Source of the DNA: Rhodococcus_F sp040656415
Lineage (GTDB): Bacteria; Actinomycetota; Actinomycetes; Mycobacteriales; Mycobacteriaceae
Length of the DNA: 64,000 bases
Direction: 5' to 3'
Assembly: GCF_040656415.1 (NCBI RefSeq)
Contig: NZ_JBFAMC010000001.1
Location: 1,302,001 to 1,366,000 of the forward strand
Part shown: piece by piece, positions 43,171-51,353 of the stretch
How positions within the stretch are numbered: the stretch's first letter is position 1
Layout of the letters: every line of letters starts with the position of its first letter
Notes under the pieces: generated by a model
Told to the model about the DNA's origin: nothing
Database searches by the model: none
The model's input: only the letters and a program-made list of their open reading frames with translations
Made by a program: the position numbers and the translations under genes

Positions 43171-44184
43171 ATGGCAATTGAAATGTTCTACGACGACGAT
43201 GCCGATCTGTCGATCATCCAGAACCGCAAGGTTGCTGTGATCGGTTACGGAAGCCAGGGCCATGCGCATTCGCTGAGCCTGCGTGATTCGGGCGTCGATG
43301 TGCGCGTCGGACTCGCTGAAGGTTCGAAGTCTCGACCCAAGGCTGAGGAGCAGGGACTGACCGTGGGTACGCCCGCGGAGGTTTCCGCGTGGGCCGACGT
43401 GATCATGCTGCTGGCACCCGACACCGCTCAGGCATCGATCTTCGCCAAGGACATCGAGCCGAACCTCCAGGACGGCAACGCGTTGTTCTTCGGTCACGGG
43501 CTCAACATCCACTTCGACCTGATCAAGCCCCCGGCGTCTGTCACGGTCGGCATGGTCGCCCCCAAGGGCCCGGGACACCTGGTCCGCCGTCAATTCGTCG
43601 ACGGAAAGGGCGTTCCCGCACTGATCGCGATCGACCAGGACCCCAAGGGGGAGGGTGAGGCGCTCGCGCTCGCCTACGCCAAGGCGATCGGCGGTACGCG
43701 CGCGGGAGTCATCAAGACGACATTCAAGGAGGAGACCGAGACCGACCTCTTCGGTGAGCAGGCCGTGCTGTGCGGCGGCACCGAGGAACTGGTCAAGACC
43801 GGTTTCGAGGTGATGGTCGAGGCCGGCTACGCCCCCGAGATGGCGTACTTCGAGGTGCTGCACGAGCTCAAGCTCATCGTTGATCTGATGTACGAGGGCG
43901 GCATTGCGCGCATGAACTACTCGGTGTCCGACACCGCGGAGTTCGGTGGCTACCTGTCCGGTCCCCGCGTCATCGATGCCGGTACCAAGGAGCGCATGAA
44001 GGCGATCCTGGCCGACATCCAGTCGGGTGCGTTCACGAAACGCCTCGTCGCAAATGTCGAGAACGGCAACAAGGAACTCGAGGCCCTCCGCAAAGAGAAC
44101 GCCGAGCACCCGATCGAGGTCACCGGTAAGAAGTTGCGCGACCTGATGAGCTGGGTCGACCGTCCGATCACCGAAACTGCCTAG
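43171..44184 (+). CDS. ilvC: Ketol-acid reductoisomerase (class I)
   Basis: 337 residues, the short class I form. NADPH site VAVIGYGSQGHAHSLSLRDSGVDV; active-site region GMVAPKGPGHLVRRQF; Mg ligands in KTTFKEETETDLFGEQAVLCGG; and ARMNYSVSDTAEFGGYLSGPRV. Second step of valine/isoleucine synthesis. Start ATG 43171 after AAAGAGG. Last gene of ilvBNC, closed by the hairpin at 44214. Confidence 0.97.
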   Translation: MAIEMFYDDDADLSIIQNRKVAVIGYGSQGHAHSLSLRDSGVDVRVGLAEGSKSRPKAEEQGLTVGTPAEVSAWADVIMLLAPDTAQASIFAKDIEPNLQDGNALFFGHGLNIHFDLIKPPASVTVGMVAPKGPGHLVRRQFVDGKGVPALIAIDQDPKGEGEALALAYAKAIGGTRAGVIKTTFKEETETDLFGEQAVLCGGTEELVKTGFEVMVEAGYAPEMAYFEVLHELKLIVDLMYEGGIARMNYSVSDTAEFGGYLSGPRVIDAGTKERMKAILADIQSGAFTKRLVANVENGNKELEALRKENAEHPIEVTGKKLRDLMSWVDRPITETA

Positions 44185-44213
44185 GTTTTATCGCTTTACA
44201 GTTCCACCACGCC

Positions 44214-44264
44214 GGCCCAATGTCGTATCGGTCTCCTTGGAAGGCACCGACGCGACATTGGGCC
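44214..44264 (+). terminator. Long hairpin after ilvC
   Basis: GGCCCAATGTCG (44214-44225) pairs perfectly with CGACATTGGGCC (44253-44264), and an inner CGGT/ACCG (44229-44232, 44246-44249) continues the stem. It lies 30 bases after the ilvC stop and probably ends ilvBNC transcription. A second small dyad CCAAT/ATTGG is at 44304-44318, repeating the CCAATGT core. Confidence 0.7.
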
Positions 44265-44359
44265 GAAGTTGTTTCATGTCCGATTCCGATGTCGTCGGCG
44301 CCTCCAATGTGGTATTGGGGACCAGGATGCGGTTTATGTGCGACAGCGGACTAAGCTGT

Positions 44360-44382
44360 GTGTGGTTTGAACACCCCCACAC
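44360..44382 (+). promoter_or_regulatory. Small hairpin upstream of serA
   Basis: GTGTGG (44360-44365) pairs with CCACAC (44377-44382) around 11 bases, 23 bases before the serA start. It may be part of the 5' leader. Role unknown. Confidence 0.35.
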
Positions 44383-44405
44383 TGACCGATTCAGGGAGTT
44401 TGCAC

Positions 44406-46001
44406 GTGAGCCAGCCAGGTCGTCCTGTTGTTCTGATCGCCGACAAGCTCGCGGCGTCCACCGTCGAGGCATTGGGCGACGGTGTGGAGGTGCGTTGGGT
44501 CGACGGACCTGATCGGGCGGCCCTGCTCGCGGCCGTGCCCGAGGCCGACGCACTTCTCGTCCGCTCCGCCACCACCGTCGATGCCGAGGTGCTAGCCGCC
44601 GGTACCAAGCTCAAGATCGTCGCGCGCGCGGGGGTCGGCCTCGACAACGTCGACGTCCCCGCCGCCACCGAACGCGGTGTCATGGTGGTCAACGCCCCCA
44701 CATCCAACATTCACACGGCTGCCGAGCACGCTGTTGCGTTGATGCTCGCCACTGCCCGCCAGATTCCTGCCGCCGACTCGACCCTGCGTGATCGTGAGTG
44801 GAAGCGCAGCAAGTTCAACGGTGTAGAGATCTTCGGAAAGACCGTCGGTGTCATCGGCCTCGGCCGAATCGGGCAGCTGTTCGCTCAGCGCCTCGCTGCA
44901 TTCGAAACGCACGTCATCGCGTACGACCCCTATGTTTCGGCCGCACGCGCAGCCCAACTCGGCATCGAGCTGGTCACGCTCGACGAATTGCTGGGGCGCG
45001 CCGACCTGATCTCTGTCCACCTCCCGAAGACCACCGAGACAAAGGGCCTGCTCGGCGCCGAGAACTTGGCGAAGACCAAGGACGGGGTCGTAATCGTCAA
45101 CGCCGCACGCGGCGGGCTCATCGACGAGGCGGCGCTGGCTGAGTCGATCAAGGCCGGCCACGTACGTGCGGCGGGTCTCGACGTGTTCGAGACCGAGCCC
45201 TGCACCGACAGCCCGCTGTTCGATCTTCCCGAGGTCGTGGTGACACCACACTTGGGGGCTTCGACCGGTGAGGCGCAGGATCGCGCGGGAACCGATGTCG
45301 CGAAGTCCGTACTGCTCGCTCTGGCAGGCGATTTCGTTCCCGACGCCGTCAACGTGTCTGGCGGAGCAGTGGGCGAAGAAGTTGCCCCATGGCTGGAGAT
45401 CGTCCGCAAGCAGGGTGTCCTCATCGGTGCGCTCTCGGGCGAGTTGCCCGTCAGTCTTTCGGTGGACGTACGCGGAGAACTCGCATCCGAGGACGTCGAG
45501 GTGCTCGCACTGTCGGCTCTGCGGGGAGTCTTCTCCGCAGTGATCGAGGATGCTGTGACGTTCGTCAATGCCCCGGCGCTAGCGGAGGAGCGCGGGATCA
45601 CCGCCGAGGTGACCAAGGCTTCGGAGAGCCCCAACCACCGCAGCGTGGTTGATCTGCGGGCAGTCTTCGGAGATGGCAGTGTCATCAATGTCGCAGGCAC
45701 GTTGACCGGTCCTCAGCAGGTCGAGAAGATCGTCAACATCAACGGCCGCAACTTCGAACTGCGCGCCGAAGGCCTCAATCTGTTGGTCAACTACACCGAT
45801 CGGCCTGGCGCGCTGGGCAAGATCGGCACCGAGCTCGGCAACGCCGGTATCGATATTCAGGCGGCGCAGCTCAGCCAGGACGCAGAGGGCACAGGTGCGA
45901 CCATCCTCCTGCGCGTCGACCGCGAAGTGCCGGATGACGTTCGCGACGCGATCTCGGCCGCAGTCGGCGCGAGCAAGATCGAGCTCGTCGACCTGGCCTA
46001 G
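44406..46001 (+). CDS. serA: D-3-phosphoglycerate dehydrogenase, type I with ASB and ACT domains
   Basis: 531 residues. First step of serine synthesis. NAD site VGVIGLGRIGQLFAQRL; catalytic histidine in VTPHLGASTGEAQDRAG. The intervening (ASB) domain lies near 320-450 and the C-terminal ACT domain (LLVNYTDRPGALGKIGTELGNAGIDI) senses serine. The long mycobacterial type is regulated by both domains. Start GTG 44406 after GGGAG; a 16-residue extension is unlikely. Followed by a strong hairpin. Confidence 0.96.
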   Translation: MSQPGRPVVLIADKLAASTVEALGDGVEVRWVDGPDRAALLAAVPEADALLVRSATTVDAEVLAAGTKLKIVARAGVGLDNVDVPAATERGVMVVNAPTSNIHTAAEHAVALMLATARQIPAADSTLRDREWKRSKFNGVEIFGKTVGVIGLGRIGQLFAQRLAAFETHVIAYDPYVSAARAAQLGIELVTLDELLGRADLISVHLPKTTETKGLLGAENLAKTKDGVVIVNAARGGLIDEAALAESIKAGHVRAAGLDVFETEPCTDSPLFDLPEVVVTPHLGASTGEAQDRAGTDVAKSVLLALAGDFVPDAVNVSGGAVGEEVAPWLEIVRKQGVLIGALSGELPVSLSVDVRGELASEDVEVLALSALRGVFSAVIEDAVTFVNAPALAEERGITAEVTKASESPNHRSVVDLRAVFGDGSVINVAGTLTGPQQVEKIVNINGRNFELRAEGLNLLVNYTDRPGALGKIGTELGNAGIDIQAAQLSQDAEGTGATILLRVDREVPDDVRDAISAAVGASKIELVDLA

Positions 46002-46023
46002 TCCCGTCAACCGGCCTACTCGC

Positions 46024-46069
46024 GCTGTGCAAGTGCCGCGAAGCTTCGTAATCGCGGCACCTGCACAGC
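46024..46069 (+). terminator. Strong hairpin between serA and leuB
   Basis: GCTGTGCAAGTGCCGCG (46024-46040) pairs with CGCGGCACCTGCACAGC (46053-46069): 16 of 17 positions match around a 12-base loop. No T run follows. It probably ends serA transcription; leuB starts 20 bases later. Confidence 0.65.
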
Positions 46070-46089
46070 TCCAATTGAAGTGAGACGTC

Positions 46090-47100
46090 ATGAAACTTGC
46101 GATCATTGCTGGTGACGGCATCGGCACCGAGGTAACGGCCGAGGCTCTGAAAGTGTTGCGGCGGCTTGTGCCTGATCTCGATACCACCGAGTACGACCTT
46201 GGCGCCCGCCGATACAACGCAACCGGGGAACTGCTCCCGGAAGCCGATCTCGAGGCGATCCGCGCCCATGACGCGATTCTGCTCGGCGCCATCGGTGACC
46301 CGTCTGTTGCCCCCGGCGTGCTCGAACGTGGACTGCTGCTGAACATGCGATTTGCGTTGGATCACCACGTGAATCTTCGCCCCTCGCAGCTCTATCCGGG
46401 ATCGAAGTCGCCGCTCGCGGCGCAGCCCGACATCGATTTCGTGGTCGTTCGAGAGGGGACCGAGGGTCCGTACACCGGCAACGGCGGGGCGATCCGTGTG
46501 GGGACCCCCCACGAGATCGCGACCGAGGTGTCGATCAATACCTGGTTCGGGGCCGAACGGGTGGTGCGGTATGCGTTCGCGCTCGCGCAGACCCGGCGGC
46601 GGCACGTCACTCTCATCCACAAGACGAATGTTCTATCCAACGCGGGTGCTATATGGACCCGTGCCGTCGAGGCTCTGTCGGCCGAATACCCGGATGTAGA
46701 GACGGCGTACTGCCATATCGACGCGGCCACCATATATATGGTCACCGACCCTTCACGCTTTGACGTGATCGTCACCGACAACCTGTTCGGAGACATCATC
46801 ACCGACCTCGCTGGTGCGGTCACGGGCGGGATCGGGCTCGCAGCATCAGGAAACATCGACGCCTCGGGCACGAACCCGTCGATGTTCGAGCCGGTGCACG
46901 GTAGCGCCCCAGACATTGCCGGCAAGGGGATCGCAGACCCTACGGCGGCAATCCTGTCCGGGGCACTGCTCCTACGCCATCTCGGCCGGGACAGCGATGC
47001 CGCGCGTATCGAAGCAGCCGTCAGGTCGGATCTGGCTTCGCGTGGCGAGTCGAAGATCATCACCTCGGAGGTCGGTGACCGGATCGCCGCGTCCCTCTAG
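46090..47100 (+). CDS. leuB: 3-isopropylmalate dehydrogenase
   Basis: 336 residues, the short actinobacterial form. AGDGIGTEVTAEALKVL opens the protein; substrate arginines lie in LLLNMRFALDHHVNLRP; FVVVREGTEGPYTGNGG and the metal-binding DNLFGDIITDLAG and NPSMFEPVHGSAPDIAGKGIADP are all present. It oxidatively decarboxylates 3-isopropylmalate in leucine synthesis. Start ATG 46090, directly after the serA hairpin, so it probably has its own promoter or depends on readthrough. Confidence 0.96.
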   Translation: MKLAIIAGDGIGTEVTAEALKVLRRLVPDLDTTEYDLGARRYNATGELLPEADLEAIRAHDAILLGAIGDPSVAPGVLERGLLLNMRFALDHHVNLRPSQLYPGSKSPLAAQPDIDFVVVREGTEGPYTGNGGAIRVGTPHEIATEVSINTWFGAERVVRYAFALAQTRRRHVTLIHKTNVLSNAGAIWTRAVEALSAEYPDVETAYCHIDAATIYMVTDPSRFDVIVTDNLFGDIITDLAGAVTGGIGLAASGNIDASGTNPSMFEPVHGSAPDIAGKGIADPTAAILSGALLLRHLGRDSDAARIEAAVRSDLASRGESKIITSEVGDRIAASL

Positions 47101-47198
47101 GGCTGTTCGGCTGGTCCGGATTTGGTCGGCGTTCTTCGTGCCCCGTCTCTCGTTGACCATCCCGGACCTGCGTGAGCCGGACCGATAGACTCGAGGCC

Positions 47199-47972
47199 AT
47201 GCGTCTTGGTCGAGTGGCAAGTCCCGATGGTGTTGCGTTCGTCAGTATCGAAGGGGAAGGTGAGTCCCGAACGGTAAAGGAGATCGCCGAACACCCCTTC
47301 GGTAACCCCACGTTCACCGGACGTAGCTGGCCGCTCGCAGATGTACGACTGCTCGCCCCGATCCTGGCGAGCAAGGTTGTCTGCGTTGGAAAGAACTATG
47401 CCGCTCATGCGGCCGAGATGGGCGGCGATGCGCCAGAAGATCCTGTGATCTTCCTCAAGCCGAACACGTCGATCGTCGGGCCGGACGCCCCGATCGTCCT
47501 GCCGAAGTCATCCGACGAGGTTCACTACGAAGGTGAACTGGCAGTGGTCATCGGTCGACCCTGCAAAGATGTCCCCGCGGCGAAGGCGCTCGACGTCGTG
47601 CTCGGGTACACGGCGGCCAACGACGTGACGGCGCGTGACCAGCAGCGCAAGGACGGGCAATGGACGAGGGCGAAGGGCTACGACACCTTCTGCCCACTCG
47701 GCCCGTGGATCGAAACCCAACTCGACCCGTCCGACATCGACGTCACCACCGAGGTGGACGGGGAAGTGAAGCAGCGAAGCAACACCTCCCTTCTGCTGCA
47801 CGACATTCCGAAGATCATCGAATGGGTGTCTACGGTCATGACACTGCTTCCAGGAGATGTCATCCTCACCGGTACGCCCGAAGGGGTCGGTCCCATCGTC
47901 GATGGTCAGAGTGTGAGTGTGACCCTCGGCGGCATCGGGACTCTGACCAATCCTGTGATCGCCAAGCGCTGA
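47199..47972 (+). CDS. Fumarylacetoacetate hydrolase (FAH) family protein (Rv2993c-like)
   Basis: 257 residues. Metal ligands are in HYEGELAVVIG (E-x-E) and YTAANDVTARD (D). KNYAAHAAEMGG and LKPNTSIVGPDAPIVLP are family signatures, and TGTPEGVGP is near the end. Members include 5-carboxymethyl-2-hydroxymuconate isomerase/decarboxylases and acylpyruvases; the substrate cannot be fixed. Start ATG 47199. It lies between leuB and gltX as in M. tuberculosis. Confidence 0.88.
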   Translation: MRLGRVASPDGVAFVSIEGEGESRTVKEIAEHPFGNPTFTGRSWPLADVRLLAPILASKVVCVGKNYAAHAAEMGGDAPEDPVIFLKPNTSIVGPDAPIVLPKSSDEVHYEGELAVVIGRPCKDVPAAKALDVVLGYTAANDVTARDQQRKDGQWTRAKGYDTFCPLGPWIETQLDPSDIDVTTEVDGEVKQRSNTSLLLHDIPKIIEWVSTVMTLLPGDVILTGTPEGVGPIVDGQSVSVTLGGIGTLTNPVIAKR

Positions 47973-48045
47973 CGGCTCTCGTGCTGTGACACGGGAGCGG
48001 ACTAGCCTGTAGGAGTCCGTTTCCCAGCGTCGACCCAAGTGAGCC

Positions 48046-49521
48046 ATGACCACAAGCGAAGTCCGCGTCCGTTTCTGCCCGTCGCCCACCGGAACCCCGC
48101 ACGTGGGGCTCATTCGAACGGCACTGTTCAACTGGGCGTTTGCCCGACACAATGGCGGTTCGTTCGTCTTCCGCATCGAAGATACCGACGCCGCCCGTGA
48201 CAGCGAGGAGTCGTACCAGGCGATCCTGGAAGCACTCCGTTGGCTCGGGTTGAACTGGGACGAGGGGCCGGAGGTGGGCGGGCCGCACGAGCCTTACCGC
48301 CAGTCGCAGCGGCGGGATCTGCACCAGGATGTCGTGGCGAAACTTCTGGCGGCCGGCGAGGCGTACGAGTCGTTCTCGACGCCGGAGGAGGTCGAGGAAC
48401 GGCACAGGGCGGCAGGCCGCGACCCCAAGCTGGGGTACGACAACTTCGACCGCGATCTGACTCCTGGGCAGCGGCAAGCTTTCCTCGAGGAAGGCCGCAA
48501 GCCGGTCGTGCGGTTGCGAATGCCCGATCACGACCTCACCTGGGTCGATCTCGTGCGCGGCGAGACGACGTTCAAAGCGGGCACCGTCCCCGACTTCGCC
48601 CTCACCCGAGCGAACGGAATTCCGCTCTACACGTTGGTCAACCCCGTCGACGATGCTTTGATGAAGATCACCCACGTACTCCGGGGTGAGGACCTACTGT
48701 CGTCCACCCCACGGCAGCTTGCTCTCTACGAGGCGATGCAGCGGATCGGGGTGGCGGAGTTTACTCCACAGTTCGGCCATCTGCCGTTCGTCATGGGGCA
48801 GGGCAACAAGAAACTGTCCAAGCGCGATCCAGAGTCGGACCTCTTCATCCACCGCGACCGAGGATTCATCCCAGAGGGACTGTTGAACTATCTGGCCCTG
48901 CTCGGCTGGGGGATTTCCGATGATCACGACGTGTTCTCGCTGGACGAGATGGTGGCAGCCTTCGATATTTCCAAGGTGAATTCCAACCCGGCCCGTTTCG
49001 ACCAGAAGAAGGCCGACGCGATAAACGCCGAGCAGATTCGGAGGCTGGAGCCCAACGACTTCGTTGCGCGCCTGCGCGCCTTCCTGACGGCACACGGTCA
49101 TCTGGGGCAGACAGTGGACGAGACAGTCTTCGCGGCCGCGGCAGAGCTGGTCCAGACCCGCATAGTCGTCCTGTCCGATGCTTGGGGGTTGCTGAAGTTT
49201 CTGTTCGTCGACGAGGCCGACTTCGTGATCGATCCGGCCGCTGGGGCCAAGAACCTCGGTTCCGATGCCGCGCCCGTCCTCGATGCTGCCCTTGCCTCGC
49301 TCGACGCCGTCGAGGTGTGGGATGCGTCGTCGTTGGAAGCGGCACTCAAGACAGCTCTCGTGGACGAACTGGGTCTCAAGCCGCGCAAGGCATTTGCCCC
49401 GGTCCGGGTGGGGATTACGGGCTCGCACATCAGCCCGCCACTCTACGAATCGATGGAACTACTCGGACGCGAAACATCACTGTCCCGGCTACGGTCAGCA
49501 CGTGCGATCGCAGGGACCTAG
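48046..49521 (+). CDS. gltX: Glutamyl-tRNA synthetase (probably non-discriminating)
   Basis: 491 residues, class I. The HIGH-type motif reads HVGL in PSPTGTPHVGLIRTALFNW; KMSKS appears as KLSKR. Because gatCAB is present and no glnS is seen here, the enzyme probably charges both tRNA-Glu and tRNA-Gln with Glu. The tRNA-Gln and tRNA-Glu genes lie 140-290 bases downstream. Start ATG 48046. Confidence 0.96.
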   Translation: MTTSEVRVRFCPSPTGTPHVGLIRTALFNWAFARHNGGSFVFRIEDTDAARDSEESYQAILEALRWLGLNWDEGPEVGGPHEPYRQSQRRDLHQDVVAKLLAAGEAYESFSTPEEVEERHRAAGRDPKLGYDNFDRDLTPGQRQAFLEEGRKPVVRLRMPDHDLTWVDLVRGETTFKAGTVPDFALTRANGIPLYTLVNPVDDALMKITHVLRGEDLLSSTPRQLALYEAMQRIGVAEFTPQFGHLPFVMGQGNKKLSKRDPESDLFIHRDRGFIPEGLLNYLALLGWGISDDHDVFSLDEMVAAFDISKVNSNPARFDQKKADAINAEQIRRLEPNDFVARLRAFLTAHGHLGQTVDETVFAAAAELVQTRIVVLSDAWGLLKFLFVDEADFVIDPAAGAKNLGSDAAPVLDAALASLDAVEVWDASSLEAALKTALVDELGLKPRKAFAPVRVGITGSHISPPLYESMELLGRETSLSRLRSARAIAGT

Positions 49522-49660
49522 AGGCCTCCTCGGGTCGTGGAGGCGGAAAAGCAGCCTTTGACCACACGATTTGGTGAATCCAGGCAGTGGGCTGGTAATC
49601 TCTTCTTCGGCCCGAGGCGGGCCGCGGAGCCTGAGAAGCTCGGCGGTTCGAAACGGCCAT

Positions 49661-49732
49661 TGGGGTATGGTGTAATTGGCAACACAGCGGTTTCTGGTAC
49701 CGCCATTCTAGGTTCGAGTCCTGGTACCCCAG
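49661..49732 (+). tRNA. tRNA-Gln (anticodon CTG)
   Basis: 72 bases folding as a cloverleaf. Acceptor TGGGGTA pairs with TACCCCA, D-stem GTGT/ACAC, anticodon stem GCGGT/ACCGC with loop TTCTGGT (anticodon CTG), and T-arm CTAGG-TTCGAGT-CCTGG. Discriminator G. CCA is not encoded. Confidence 0.95.
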
Positions 49733-49808
49733 CGATAGTTCGGTCGATTTTGACTCCGAACTTCAGAGAGCTATGCTTGCTTAGCTTTCAAAGCGAAAGA
49801 AAGTTCCT

Positions 49809-49881
49809 GGCCCCGTCGTCTAGCGGCCTAGGACGCCGCCCTCTCAAGGCGGTAGCGCGGGTTCGAATCCCGTCGGGGCTA
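49809..49881 (+). tRNA. tRNA-Glu (anticodon CTC)
   Basis: 73 bases. Acceptor GGCCCCG pairs with CGGGGCT (the first pair is G-U), anticodon stem CCGCC/GGCGG with loop CTCTCAA (anticodon CTC), and T-arm GCGGG-TTCGAAT-CCCGT. Discriminator A. CCA is not encoded. A strong terminator follows. Confidence 0.95.
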
Positions 49882-49887
49882 CAACAC

Positions 49888-49924
49888 AGAAGCACCCTCC
49901 AAGTACTTGGAGGGTGCTTCTTTG
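49888..49924 (+). terminator. Terminator after the tRNA pair
   Basis: A perfect 34-base palindrome: AGAAGCACCCTCCAAGT (49888-49904) and its exact complement (49905-49921), ending in a short T stretch. It starts 6 bases after tRNA-Glu. Confidence 0.9.
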
Positions 49925-49955
49925 CTTCTGGATTCTCGTCACCGACGAATCCGGA

Positions 49956-50474
49956 TCATGCCCGCCGGTCTGCCGGTGTCAGGAACTTGGCCGTGGTTCC
50001 ACCCACAGGCATTGCGGGCAGGTCGAGTTTCGCGTGGTCCCAGCTCCTGATGCGCTGGACGACAATCCGCACGACGACTCGATTGTGCAGCAACTGATCG
50101 ATTGCGGGCCGGAGATCGTCGGAGTACGGACCGTAATAGCGTTCCCAGACACTGACTCCGGCGGCGAACATCGCTTCCTGGTCTTCCACCACCTCCGCAC
50201 GACCGTCGATCGAGATACCACGCAGGGCGTCATAGGTGTCACCGTCTTCGATCAAGACGGTGACACGGTCGTCGCGACGCAAATTGACCGCCTTCTGCGA
50301 TTTGGCCTTGGTTTCGAACCAGATCTCGCCGTTGATCACGCCGTACCACATGGCGACCAGGTGGGGTCTACCGTCAGCACCCACCGTTGCAAGGGTGGCG
50401 ATTCGGCTTCGTTCCACGAATTCTGCGATCTCCGAATCCGTCATTTCGATTTGTGCCCGCTGGTTCGTGCCCAT
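49956..50474 (-). CDS. PPOX-class flavin/F420-dependent oxidoreductase-like protein (Rv2991-like)
   Basis: 172 residues with the split-barrel fold. RIATLATVGADGRPHLVAMWYGVINGEIWFETKAKSQKAVNLRRDDRVTVLIEDG is characteristic of the pyridoxamine 5'-phosphate oxidase-like superfamily, including F420-binding members. Cofactor not determinable from sequence; fbiD in this window shows that F420 is probably made. Start ATG 50474 after GAGAGGG; the longer frame is rejected. 34 bp after the IclR gene stop, same strand. Confidence 0.82.
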   Translation of the reverse strand: MGTNQRAQIEMTDSEIAEFVERSRIATLATVGADGRPHLVAMWYGVINGEIWFETKAKSQKAVNLRRDDRVTVLIEDGDTYDALRGISIDGRAEVVEDQEAMFAAGVSVWERYYGPYSDDLRPAIDQLLHNRVVVRIVVQRIRSWDHAKLDLPAMPVGGTTAKFLTPADRRA

Positions 50475-50508
50475 CCGATTTTCCCTCTCGCCGTGTATTG
50501 GTCGCGCG

Positions 50509-51210
50509 TCAGAGTCTCTTGTGCAACGCTTCTGCTGCGGCGAGGAGGTCGGCCGCCCACCTGGCACCGGGTCGTTTTCCCATTCTGTCGATCGGTCCGG
50601 ATACCGAGATCGCCGCGACCACAGCGCCGGAGCCATCTCGGACAGGAGCGGCAACACTGGCAACGCCCGGTTCGCGCTCGGCAGCGCTCTGTGCCCAGCC
50701 ACGCCGGCGAACCTCGAGCAGGGCACGTTCACCGAATGCGGCGTCGGCGAGAGCGGCGCGCTGCGTCTGCGGGTCGGCCCAGGCGAGCAAGACCTTGGCG
50801 CCTGAACCGGCGCTCATGGTCAGCCGCGCCCCGACGAGGACGGTGTCGCGAAGTCCTGTGGGAGGTTCCATCGCGGCCACACAGACGCGCTGGAGGCCTT
50901 CCCTGCGGTACAACTGCACGCTTTCGCCAGTGATTTCGCGCAGTCTCGGCAGCACGAGTGCTGCTGCCGAGGCGAGTGGATCATTGGCTGTGGCAGCGAG
51001 TTCGGAGAGTCCGGGACCGGGACACCACAGGCCATCGGGGTCACGCGTGAGAAGGCGATGGACCTCGAGGCCGACGGCCAGCCGGTGGGCGGTCGCCCGG
51101 GGGAGTCCGGTCCGCGAACACAGTTCGGAGAGGGTGCAGGGTTTCTCGGCCACGGCCCGCAGTACTCCCACCGCCTTGTCAAGGACCCCGATGCCGCTAT
51201 GCTGTCTCAT
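50509..51210 (-). CDS. IclR-family regulator of leucine biosynthesis (LtbR/NdgR type)
   Basis: 233 residues. The N-terminal winged HTH (GVLDKAVGVLRAVAEKPCTLSELCSRTGLPRATAHRLAVGLE) precedes an IclR effector domain (VCVAAMEPPTGLRDTVLVGARLTMSAGSGAKVLLAW). Orthologues divergent from leuCD are LtbR in Corynebacterium and NdgR in Streptomyces, which control leuCD and, in some cases, leuB. Start ATG 51210; the longer frame runs through the operator and into leuC. A palindromic operator candidate lies 16 bases upstream. Confidence 0.9.
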   Translation of the reverse strand: MRQHSGIGVLDKAVGVLRAVAEKPCTLSELCSRTGLPRATAHRLAVGLEVHRLLTRDPDGLWCPGPGLSELAATANDPLASAAALVLPRLREITGESVQLYRREGLQRVCVAAMEPPTGLRDTVLVGARLTMSAGSGAKVLLAWADPQTQRAALADAAFGERALLEVRRRGWAQSAAEREPGVASVAAPVRDGSGAVVAAISVSGPIDRMGKRPGARWAADLLAAAEALHKRL

Positions 51211-51225
51211 AGACCGATACCAGTT

Positions 51226-51242
51226 TCTCGCATAGTGGGATA
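51226..51242. promoter_or_regulatory. Candidate IclR (LtbR-type) operator between the regulator and leuCD
   Basis: TCTCGCATAGTGGGATA is a 17 bp interrupted palindrome of the form TnTCnCAnnnTGnGAnA, located in the 143 bp divergent space, 15 bases from the regulator start and 111 from leuC. Confidence 0.65.
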
Positions 51243-51353
51243 GTAGCATCTTCGTCCGATGTCGAATGCGAGTCCCACAAGAAGGTAGCGCCGTCGAGCG
51301 CGCGGCGGTCCGAAGTACCCACGGTGCGAGGCTGACACACGAAGGCGGAGAAA

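Noticed and set aside
49522..49660. A terminator or promoter between gltX and tRNA-Gln
   Set aside because: GCCTCC/GGAGGC (49524-49544) is only 6 bp with no T run, and the TTGAC and TAATCT boxes are 33 bases apart, too far for one promoter.
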